Below are positions 1 through 5,149 of a stretch of 5,355 nt of DNA, in pieces. The stretch's first letter is position 1. Each line of letters begins with the position of its first letter. The stretch spans positions 1-5,355 of the forward strand of contig JAEYZX010000193.1 in the NCBI GenBank assembly GCA_023427845.1, written 5' to 3'. A program made the position numbers and the translations under genes. The notes below the pieces were generated by a model. That model ran no database searches. It was not told the DNA's origin and saw only the letters and a program-made list of their open reading frames with translations. The stretch comes from Bacteroidota bacterium (GTDB lineage Bacteria > Bacteroidota > Bacteroidia > Flavobacteriales > Flavobacteriaceae).

Positions 1-315
1 GACTAGGTTTTGCATGTTCCTGATAAAATCGGCCAATTCGGCCAACCGGTTGGCAGTTTCCCTTGAACCGTTTTCGGTAAGACTATAATATTTGCGCAGA
101 CGGTTGTCGACTTTTTTAACTTCAACATCCAATAGACCTTCCGCTTCAAGTTTGTGAAGCGCAGGATACAGTGCTCCTTCGGTAATATTAAGTTCGCCTT
201 TTGTGATCTTCTTCACTTTCTGGGTGATTTCATAGCCATACATTTTTCCGTTTTCCTGAAGCAGCTTCAGTAAAATCGTACTCAGATTGCCTTTATACAG
301 TTGTGAGTTTTTCAT
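1..315 (-). CDS. PadR family transcriptional regulator (3' end missing)
   Basis: This is a winged-helix DNA-binding repressor of the PadR family. The ATG is at 313-315, and 105 codons are open to the left edge with no stop, so the gene is cut by the window. PadR proteins of this class are usually about 105-115 residues, so probably only a few C-terminal residues are missing. The visible protein starts MKNSQLYKGNLSTILLKLL. It carries the family hallmarks: a YGYEI motif in helix 2 (residues 26-30), the recognition-helix segment TEGALYPALHKLEAEGLL (45-62) and the wing with RKYYSLTENG (74-83). The C-terminal residues 84-105 begin the dimerisation helix. It is transcribed divergently from the reductase gene. 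PadR genes in Bacteroidota often precede a PspC-type membrane protein gene; whether that holds here lies outside the window. The ligand and targets cannot be read from the sequence. Family call is firm. Confidence 0.93.
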   Translation of the reverse strand, partial: MKNSQLYKGNLSTILLKLLQENGKMYGYEITQKVKKITKGELNITEGALYPALHKLEAEGLLDVEVKKVDNRLRKYYSLTENGSRETANRLAELADFIRNMQNLV

Positions 316-434
316 TGTCAAATTTTAACGCAATATACATAAGAAACTTATACATAACAACCTTAGGCATAACTTTTATATTTTTCCTAACTTTTACAAA
401 AATTTAAGGTTTTATATTTGCAGAAAACTAATGC
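316..434. promoter_or_regulatory. Divergent control region between the padR-like gene and the reductase gene
   Basis: This 119-bp AT-rich spacer holds the promoters of two divergent genes. It contains phased short repeats: CATAAG at 338-343, CATAAC at 353-358 and CATAAC at 368-373, exactly 15 bp apart, plus a related CCTAAC at 386-391. TATACATAA occurs perfectly twice (334-342 and 349-357), and ATAAG-AAA-CTTAT (339-351) is a perfect 5-bp dyad. PadR-family operators often contain ACAT/ATGT half sites, and ACAT appears at 337-340 and 352-355, although here as direct rather than inverted copies. A possible minus-strand promoter for the regulator is TTG (complement of 358-360), 20 bp, then TATATTGC (complement of 330-337), which is a poor match. 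Inference: the repeats could be the regulator's own operator, which would give autoregulation and possibly control of the reductase. Confidence 0.45.
393..420 (+). promoter_or_regulatory. Bacteroidota-type promoter for the reductase gene
   Basis: TATATTTG at 413-420, followed by CA, is a perfect match to the TAnnTTTG -7 element used by the primary sigma factor of Bacteroidota. The -33 element is weak: instead of TTG there is TTTAC at 393-397, at about the right distance. Only 14 bases separate the box from the ATG at 435, so the expected 5' leader is only roughly 8-11 nt. Confidence 0.6.
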
Positions 435-1487
435 ATGTCATCATTTTATAAACTTACCATAAAGGAAGTCCGCCGCGAAACACGAGATGCAGTGTCGGTT
501 GTTTTCAATGTCCCACTTGAATTCAAGGACTTTTTTAAGTTCACCGCGGGACAGTACCTTAATCTGAAATTAACACTCGACGGACAGGAAATCAGGCGTG
601 CCTATTCAATATGCTCGTCGCCACAAAACGACGAACTGCGAATTGCGGTCAAGGGTTTAAAAAACGGAGTTTTCTCACAATTTGCGAACAGCAATTTAAA
701 AGCGGGAGATCTTTTGGAAGTGGGCACTCCCGAAGGAAATTTTACATTCGAACCCGACGCTTCGCGCCAGAAAAATTACGCCGGCTTTGTGGCGGGAAGC
801 GGAATCACACCGGTGCTCTCGATCATTCACAGCGTACTTGAAGAAGAACCAAAAAGTACTTTTGTTCTGGTGTACGGAAACAAAACGCCCGAGGATACTA
901 TTTTCCATAACGAACTTCATAATCTTGAACTCAAATATACCGGAAGGTTGTTTGTACATTATGTTTACAGCCAGGCGAAAGTTGAAGGCGAGCTTTTTGG
1001 ACGAATCCAGAAATCGACCGTAAATTTCATCCTGAACAACAAGCATAAGGAAATTGAATTCGATAAATTCTATTTGTGCGGGCCTGAAGACATGATTACG
1101 ACTGTAGCCGGTGTTTTGAAGGAACATAACATTAAGGAAAAGGACATCAAATTTGAATTGTTTACCTCTACGACTGTCGAAAATAAAATTGATGCGTCGC
1201 TTGAAGGCCACACGAAAATTACCGTGATGGTCGATGATGAAGAAGCGACTTTCGACATGTCGCAGAAACAGACTGTTTTGGAAGCGGCGCTGAAGCAGGG
1301 TCTCGACGCGCCCTATTCATGCCAGGGCGGAATCTGCAGCAGTTGCCTGGCGCGAATCAAATCGGGCACGGCAGAAATGAAAAAGAACGCAATTCTGACC
1401 GATGGCGAGATTGCAGATGGATTGATTCTTACCTGTCAGGCCCATCCGACATCAGCCGAACTGTATGTGGATTATGATGATGTTTAG
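435..1487 (+). CDS. PaaE-type NAD(P)H oxidoreductase with FAD, NAD(P) and C-terminal [2Fe-2S] ferredoxin domains
   Basis: This is a cytoplasmic electron-transfer protein of 350 residues, full length for the PaaE-like class. It should take hydride from NAD(P)H to FAD and pass single electrons to its fused plant-type ferredoxin. Residues 1-105 form the FAD domain with the flavin motif RAYSICSSP (55-63). Residues 115-235 form the nucleotide domain with GSGITP (121-126) and LCGPEDM (214-220). Residues 260-350 form the ferredoxin, with cluster ligands Cys296, Cys301, Cys304 and Cys334 (C-x4-C-x2-C-x29-C), all present. The start is fixed because an in-frame TAA (429-431) lies one codon upstream of the ATG. 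No phenylacetyl-CoA epoxidase genes (paaA-D) are visible nearby, so a role in phenylacetate breakdown is not supported. An acyl-lipid desaturase, hydroxylase or other oxygenase encoded elsewhere is an equally plausible electron acceptor. The domain call is firm; the partner is unknown. Confidence 0.95.
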   Translation: MSSFYKLTIKEVRRETRDAVSVVFNVPLEFKDFFKFTAGQYLNLKLTLDGQEIRRAYSICSSPQNDELRIAVKGLKNGVFSQFANSNLKAGDLLEVGTPEGNFTFEPDASRQKNYAGFVAGSGITPVLSIIHSVLEEEPKSTFVLVYGNKTPEDTIFHNELHNLELKYTGRLFVHYVYSQAKVEGELFGRIQKSTVNFILNNKHKEIEFDKFYLCGPEDMITTVAGVLKEHNIKEKDIKFELFTSTTVENKIDASLEGHTKITVMVDDEEATFDMSQKQTVLEAALKQGLDAPYSCQGGICSSCLARIKSGTAEMKKNAILTDGEIADGLILTCQAHPTSAELYVDYDDV

Positions 1488-1499
1488 CTTCAGTTAGTA

Positions 1500-1575
1500 G
1501 GCAGTAGGCAGTGGCAGTAGGCAGTTGAGCTGCACTGCAAAGTGTGACCGATTGCCTATTGCGACTGCCTACCGC
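1500..1575. repeat. Intergenic imperfect palindrome built on GGCAGTA repeats
   Basis: The left side holds a perfect 13-bp tandem duplication, GGCAGTAGGCAGT at 1500-1512 and 1513-1525. The segment 1501-1527 can pair with 1549-1575: of 27 positions, 22 are Watson-Crick, 3 become G-U pairs in plus-strand RNA, and only 2 mismatch (1503/1573 and 1513/1563). The enclosed loop contains a nested hairpin, TGCACT (1531-1536) with AGTGTG (1541-1546), closing a GCAA loop of GNRA type. The right arm lies inside the 3' end of the GT9 gene. The structure sits between two convergent genes, where it could block or stabilise transcripts from either side. No U-run follows the stem, so it is not a textbook intrinsic terminator. 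Repeats with GGCAGT cores are, to my recollection, scattered between genes in Flavobacteriaceae; that needs a genome search. Confidence 0.75.
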
Positions 1576-2611
1576 TTAAAAGATTCTCAATTTTCTCAAC
1601 CACAGTTTTCGGCTTAATCGTCCGCATCGCGTCTTCATAACCTTCAACTTTTTTATTACCGTAGATTGATGTGGGCAGTGCAGGAAACTTCTCGCGGTCG
1701 GAAAGAATTGCATTCTCGATTGGCTGATTAAACGGCGCAAATCCCGCAAACGGATGTGTGGCACCCCATAGCGTTGCGACGTTCACACCATACATTGCCG
1801 CAAGATGCGCGTTGCCCGAATCCATGCTTAACATCGCATCAAGATTGCTGATCAATTGCAGTTCCTGTTCCAGCGATAACTTTCCTGCAATGACAATACT
1901 GTTTTTATGATCGCGCGCGAGTGCATTGAGCAGTTTGGTTTCTTTATCTCCTCCGCCAAACAAAAATATCTTATAAAGTTGGTTTGTTGCAAGTGAATCG
2001 ATTACCTGTTGCATCAAATCTTGTGGATAAACTTTTGATTCGTACTGTGCAAACGGAGCGACCCCAATCCATTTATGATTTTGCTTCGCACCTGTGATCG
2101 ATAAAACTTCGGCCGACAATGGCAGTTTCGATCGCAAATCGATTTTTGAAAGGTCGATTTTAAAACCAAGCTGATCAAAGACCTCAGCATATCGTTGCGT
2201 TATTGGCTTCAGTTGCCGGAAGACCTTGTTTCGGGAACGTGTCAACGCTTTTTTTTCGGCACGCGCTTTATCTACCGTGGCGGTTTTTTTTCCTGACAAT
2301 TTAAACAATGTGGAAATGATTTTCGACCGAATAACATTGTGAAGATCGGCGAACGCGTCAATATTGTGTCTTTTTAATTCGGAGTAGAATTTCAGCAATC
2401 CTAAAAATCCCTTGTGCCTTCCTTTGGCATCAAATGCTATAAAATCGAGATTTGCGATTCCGTTAAAAAACGGTTTGAAAACCGCACGCGAAATCATCGT
2501 GATTTTAACTTCAGGATGCTGCTCTGAAAAAGCCCTTAAAACCGGAATCGTCATCGCGACGTCTCCCATTGCGGAAAGTCGGATGACGGCTATATGTTTA
2601 CTCTCAGACAA
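1556..2611 (-). CDS. Glycosyltransferase family 9 protein (heptosyltransferase-like)
   Basis: This is a 351-residue GT-B fold enzyme of the ADP-heptose:LPS heptosyltransferase family, expected to add a sugar to LPS core or another envelope glycan at the cytoplasmic face of the inner membrane. The N-terminal strand and loop KHIAVIRLSAMGD (5-17) include the conserved Asp17. The C-terminal donor domain has IGVAPFAQYESKVYP (182-196), FGGGDKE (218-224), SMDSGNAHLAA (262-272, the D-SG-HLA nucleotide-sugar signature) and WGATHP (282-287). The sugar it uses cannot be told from sequence. The start is a TTG at 2609-2611. The first ATG would be Met15, inside the RLSAMGD motif, so a non-ATG start is required. 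It begins 8 bp after the DUF4254 stop, so the two form an operon, probably translationally coupled. The last five residues and the stop are encoded by the intergenic palindrome. Two A8 tracts occur on the coding strand. Confidence 0.93.
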   Translation of the reverse strand: MSESKHIAVIRLSAMGDVAMTIPVLRAFSEQHPEVKITMISRAVFKPFFNGIANLDFIAFDAKGRHKGFLGLLKFYSELKRHNIDAFADLHNVIRSKIISTLFKLSGKKTATVDKARAEKKALTRSRNKVFRQLKPITQRYAEVFDQLGFKIDLSKIDLRSKLPLSAEVLSITGAKQNHKWIGVAPFAQYESKVYPQDLMQQVIDSLATNQLYKIFLFGGGDKETKLLNALARDHKNSIVIAGKLSLEQELQLISNLDAMLSMDSGNAHLAAMYGVNVATLWGATHPFAGFAPFNQPIENAILSDREKFPALPTSIYGNKKVEGYEDAMRTIKPKTVVEKIENLLSGRQSQ

Positions 2612-2619
2612 AAGCCCGA

Positions 2620-3225
2620 TTATTGCTTGTTTTGGTACAACACCGGATTGAGTTCGTCGTCGTTGTACATTTTCATTTGCTTGTACACCTTCATGTATTT
2701 ATCGCCATTCTCAATATCGGCAAGTAAATCATCTATCGCAGTCGATAAATCGGAGCGTTGTTCCAAAAGCACATTGAGTTTCAGCATGCATTTATCGCGG
2801 TGTTCCTGTGAAGCTTCGGCGCGATAGGCTTCCTCCTTCATGTGATGGATTTTCAAGGCAAGTATAGACAATCGGTCGAATGCCCATGCCGGACTTTCAG
2901 AATTGATTTTTGCGCCGTCTTTGACCTTGACATCTGCATATTTCTGTAGGAAGTAGCTGTCGATATACTCCACCATATCGGTACGTTCCTGGTTCGACGC
3001 ATCGATTTTGCGTTTGAGTTTCAACGCTTCCACCGGGTCGATGTTCGGATCGCGGATGATATCTTCATAATGCCATTGCACGGTATCGATCCAGTTTTTA
3101 TGATAAAGCAGATGCTCAAACTGATCTTTTGAAAATGGATTGTTTATAGGTTGGTTAACATCATCATATTGGTGATAATCGTTGATGCTACGCTCGAAAA
3201 CAGAATACGCTAACTTCGAAAACAT
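2620..3225 (-). CDS. DUF4254 family protein, uncharacterised
   Basis: This 201-residue protein is mostly helical and hydrophilic, with no signal peptide or membrane span, so it is probably cytoplasmic. I recognise it as the Bacteroidota family DUF4254 from several strongly conserved blocks: KNWIDTVQWHYEDIIRDP (43-60), NQERTDMVEYID (78-89), ESPAWAFDRLSILALKIHHM (110-129) and the C-terminal KYMKVYKQMKMYNDD (176-190) followed by LNPVLY. The region 134-172 looks like a long charged helix pair. Conserved His, Glu and Asp residues in the first block (His52, Glu54, Asp55) could bind metal or substrate, but this is inference. The ATG at 3223-3225 follows a good promoter. It is the first gene of an operon with the GT9 glycosyltransferase, a pairing I recall from other Bacteroidota. 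A role in envelope glycan synthesis, or as a partner of the transferase, is therefore likely, but no reaction is known to me. Confidence 0.88.
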   Translation of the reverse strand: MFSKLAYSVFERSINDYHQYDDVNQPINNPFSKDQFEHLLYHKNWIDTVQWHYEDIIRDPNIDPVEALKLKRKIDASNQERTDMVEYIDSYFLQKYADVKVKDGAKINSESPAWAFDRLSILALKIHHMKEEAYRAEASQEHRDKCMLKLNVLLEQRSDLSTAIDDLLADIENGDKYMKVYKQMKMYNDDELNPVLYQNKQ

Positions 3226-3242
3226 ATCTTTATATTTAAATG

Positions 3243-3250
3243 CAAAGATA
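3243..3250 (-). promoter_or_regulatory. -7 promoter element of the DUF4254-GT9 operon
   Basis: Read on the minus strand, 3250 to 3243 is TATCTTTG followed by CA, a perfect TAnnTTTG element 17 bp before the DUF4254 ATG. There is no clear TTG at the -33 position; TTT at about 3274-3272 (minus) is the nearest match, with 21-bp spacing. It overlaps by two bases a candidate box on the other strand for upp. Confidence 0.65.
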
Positions 3251-3265
3251 CTTTTTATACTTTTA
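3249..3265 (+). promoter_or_regulatory. Candidate upp promoter boxes
   Basis: Two near-consensus -7 elements lie head to tail upstream of upp: TACTTTTT (3249-3256) and TACTTTTA (3258-3265). Both match TAnnTTT but lack the final G. TTT at 3235-3237 lies 20 bp before the second box and could serve as a weak -33 element. Which box is used cannot be decided from sequence. No attenuator hairpin or riboswitch was seen in the roughly 25 bases before the ATG. Confidence 0.35.
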
Positions 3266-3292
3266 TAAACTAAAATTTCACTCCGCCACTTT

Positions 3293-3946
3293 ATGCAAAT
3301 CCATTATCTTTCAGAGGCCGACAGCGTACTGAATCACTTTCTTGGCCAGATCCGCAACGTTAATGTACAAAACGACAGCATGCGTTTTCGGAGAAATATC
3401 GAACGGATTGGTGAAATCATGGCCTATGAACTCAGCAAAAACCTCAAATATCGCAAAATCGATATCACGACTCCGCTCGGCAACAAAACAACAACCAAAA
3501 TCGAGGATCAATTGGTATTGTGCTCGATCTTGCGTGCCGGCCTTCCTTTGCATCTCGGTTTTTTAAATTACTTCGACGATGCCGAAAACGGATTTGTATC
3601 GGCTTACCGCCATCATTACAATAATGACGACGCGTTTGATATTAAGGTAGAATACCAGGCCGTGCCCAACATTGATGGGAAAAATTTACTGTTAATCGAC
3701 CCCATGCTTGCCACGGGCCAGTCGATGGTTGCGGTTTTCAATACGCTGCTCGGAAAAGGAATTCCCAGCGAAATCCACATTGCGGTGGTTATTGCGGCAC
3801 CTGAAGGAATCGCCTATCTCGAGAAGCATTTGCCCGACAATTGCCACTTATGGGTTGCGACATTGGATGAAAAGCTAAATGAGAAAAACTACATCGTTCC
3901 GGGGTTAGGAGATGCAGGCGATCTGGCTTATGGCAACAAACTATAA
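3293..3946 (+). CDS. upp: Uracil phosphoribosyltransferase
   Basis: The enzyme makes UMP and pyrophosphate from uracil and PRPP, the main route of uracil salvage, in the cytoplasm. At 217 residues it is close to the 208 of the E. coli enzyme. Conserved parts are MRFRRNIERIGEIMAYELSK (30-49), the CSILRAGLPLHLGF segment (77-90), the PRPP-binding loop LLLIDPMLATGQS (132-144) with its acidic residue and Gly/Ser, and the uracil-binding signature IVPGLGDAGDLAYG (201-214) near the C terminus. All key motifs are intact. The ATG at 3293 is preferred because the next Met (residue 30) lies within the conserved core. It is divergent from the DUF4254 operon with a 67-bp spacer. It is convergent with the DUF6427 gene, whose stop codon it overlaps: the two genes share 3941-3946. 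Confidence 0.97.
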   Translation: MQIHYLSEADSVLNHFLGQIRNVNVQNDSMRFRRNIERIGEIMAYELSKNLKYRKIDITTPLGNKTTTKIEDQLVLCSILRAGLPLHLGFLNYFDDAENGFVSAYRHHYNNDDAFDIKVEYQAVPNIDGKNLLLIDPMLATGQSMVAVFNTLLGKGIPSEIHIAVVIAAPEGIAYLEKHLPDNCHLWVATLDEKLNEKNYIVPGLGDAGDLAYGNKL

Positions 3947-4870
3947 CTGTGTAAAAAACGTAAAAAAACCCATGAGAACCAGCAGCCCCAGAATGACTTC
4001 CTTCTGCCATTGCGGATGTTTGAGCTCAAGATGACTCGTTGCCATCATTGCAACAGGCGCCATCGTAAACACAATTAAATCATTACTCTTGCCGGGCGAA
4101 ATCACATAAATGATTATTCCGATAACAAACAGCGCAATGGTTTTATTATAAGATGTGTGCAGTACCAATGGCCTGTTAGATAGGGTGAGCAGCAACGATG
4201 CCAGAAAAAACAATGCCACAGGCACATATAATGACAGCGCAAGATTTTGATAGTTGCTGGTAAAGTAATCAATCTTGAAATCTATTTCCGAGTTTGCAAA
4301 CAGATAACTTATGCGTTGTTCATTAAAGACCAATGCGAAAAGCAGGAACGAAACAGCAACGGCAAACAATGCAATGAACGGCAGCAGCCAGTTTCGGTAA
4401 TCGCGTGCCACATGTACAAGTATCGATATGAAAACCAATACTATGAATAATATGCTCCAAAAGTGAAACAGTGCAGCGACAAAGATCCACAACGACGCAT
4501 CAAAAACTTTTTCCTTGGCGAATTTCAGCGATTGTAAAGATATGAGCCGCCGAAACGCAAGCAACACAAAAAAATTAGACAGCACCAGGTTGAAATTCTC
4601 AAATATATGCGGGATGAAAAGATGCAGCAGAAAGTAAACCAATATCGTATAGGAACTGTCTTTGCTGAGTCCGTTTTTTTTGACGATGAAGTTTAAAATG
4701 AAAAATGATCCGAAAAGCACAATCCCGATAAGTACTTTTTCTGTAATTCCGATGAAAGTGTTGTCATGGGCCGCAGCACTGATTTGGTACAGCACGAAAA
4801 AGATTACAACCGTCAAAACCATCACTGTATAATTTAACGGAGTTGATTTTCTAAAAAGGCTTGTAATCAT
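3941..4870 (-). CDS. Polytopic inner-membrane protein, DUF6427 type
   Basis: This 309-residue, very hydrophobic protein has about eight to ten predicted membrane helices, roughly at 13-31, 45-64, 72-88, 94-108, 126-152 (one long or two short), 161-181, 212-230, 242-258, 263-279 and 291-307. It has no cleavable signal peptide. I recognise it as the flavobacterial family called DUF6427 from its place beside upp and from the loop and helix segment FNLVLSNFFVLLAFRRLISL (93-112). Its overall look, polytopic with short loops, loosely resembles integral-membrane glycan enzymes or transporters, but no catalytic motif can be identified. The ATG at 4868-4870 is the first in frame. A possible -7 box on the minus strand, TATATTTA (complement of 4897-4904), is imperfect. 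An A8 tract on the coding strand encodes Lys-Lys (complement of 4674-4681). The gene ends inside the upp stop region. The function is unknown. Confidence 0.85.
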   Translation of the reverse strand: MITSLFRKSTPLNYTVMVLTVVIFFVLYQISAAAHDNTFIGITEKVLIGIVLFGSFFILNFIVKKNGLSKDSSYTILVYFLLHLFIPHIFENFNLVLSNFFVLLAFRRLISLQSLKFAKEKVFDASLWIFVAALFHFWSILFIVLVFISILVHVARDYRNWLLPFIALFAVAVSFLLFALVFNEQRISYLFANSEIDFKIDYFTSNYQNLALSLYVPVALFFLASLLLTLSNRPLVLHTSYNKTIALFVIGIIIYVISPGKSNDLIVFTMAPVAMMATSHLELKHPQWQKEVILGLLVLMGFFTFFTQL

Positions 4871-4890
4871 ACGGATATTTTATACTTTTG
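4861..4890 (+). promoter_or_regulatory. Promoter of the small DUF6341 gene
   Basis: TTG (4861-4863), a 19-bp spacer and TACTTTTG (4883-4890) followed by CA form the best full match in the window to the Bacteroidota promoter TTG-N19-TAnnTTTG. The leader to the ATG at 4919 would be about 22-25 nt. The -33 element lies inside the first codons of the divergent DUF6427 gene. Confidence 0.72.
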
Positions 4891-4918
4891 CAGATGTAAA
4901 TATAACACCTATTTAAAA

Positions 4919-5149
4919 ATGAGAGCATTTTTTGAAGGAATACAATGGCTGTTTGTCGATATTTTATTCGCCCCTTTGGACGGTCTCCGCGCTTTGGAAC
5001 TTAGCAGCTGGACTGCCGCAAATATCATCAACTGGCTGTTCATGATTATCTGTACGGTTGCGACTGTTTACTGGATTATGCAACTGAAAAAATTCGAAGA
5101 CAACAACGAAGAAAATCAGGATACTACGGCGCATTCTTTTTTAAGATAA
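4919..5149 (+). CDS. Small single-span membrane protein, DUF6341 type
   Basis: This 76-residue protein starts at the ATG 28 bp after a strong promoter box. The N-terminal 30 residues (MRAFFEGIQWLFVDILFAPL, then DGLRALELSS) are amphipathic and aromatic-rich and look like the conserved part. A single membrane helix spans about 33-55 (ending VATVYWIMQL), followed by a charged tail rich in Glu, Asp, Asn and Lys (56-70) that is probably cytoplasmic. I recognise it as a short flavobacterial family (DUF6341) found next to purD. Its size and shape suit a subunit or regulator of a larger membrane protein, and the divergent DUF6427 protein is the obvious candidate, but that is inference from position only. 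The last 9 bases, including the stop, overlap the 3' end of purD on the other strand. Confidence 0.85.
   Translation: MRAFFEGIQWLFVDILFAPLDGLRALELSSWTAANIINWLFMIICTVATVYWIMQLKKFEDNNEENQDTTAHSFLR

Noticed and set aside
696..1211. A 171-codon open frame on the minus strand, opposite the reductase gene.
   Set aside because: It lies wholly antisense to a well-supported gene with intact cofactor motifs, shows no recognisable domain and has no promoter box; it is a by-product of the coding strand's composition.
435..1487. Naming the reductase paaE.
   Set aside because: Domain order and length fit, but no other phenylacetate genes are present, and many flavobacterial reductases with this architecture serve other partners.
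1500..1525. Short GGCAGTA repeats as a CRISPR array.
   Set aside because: The units are 6-7 or 13 bp and directly adjacent, with no spacers and no cas genes.
1501..1575. The palindrome as a standard rho-independent terminator.
   Set aside because: The stem is followed by TTAAAAGATTC on the plus strand, with no T-run, and the loop is 21-25 nt; a blocking or stabilising role is possible, but the classical form is not there.
3266..3292. A uracil-sensing attenuator or riboswitch in front of upp.
   Set aside because: There is too little leader sequence (about 25 bases) and no hairpin or PyrR-like anti-terminator structure.
3950..3970. A-rich runs after the upp stop as a terminator tail.
   Set aside because: They are the Phe-rich codons at the end of the DUF6427 gene (FFTFF), and no GC-rich stem precedes them.
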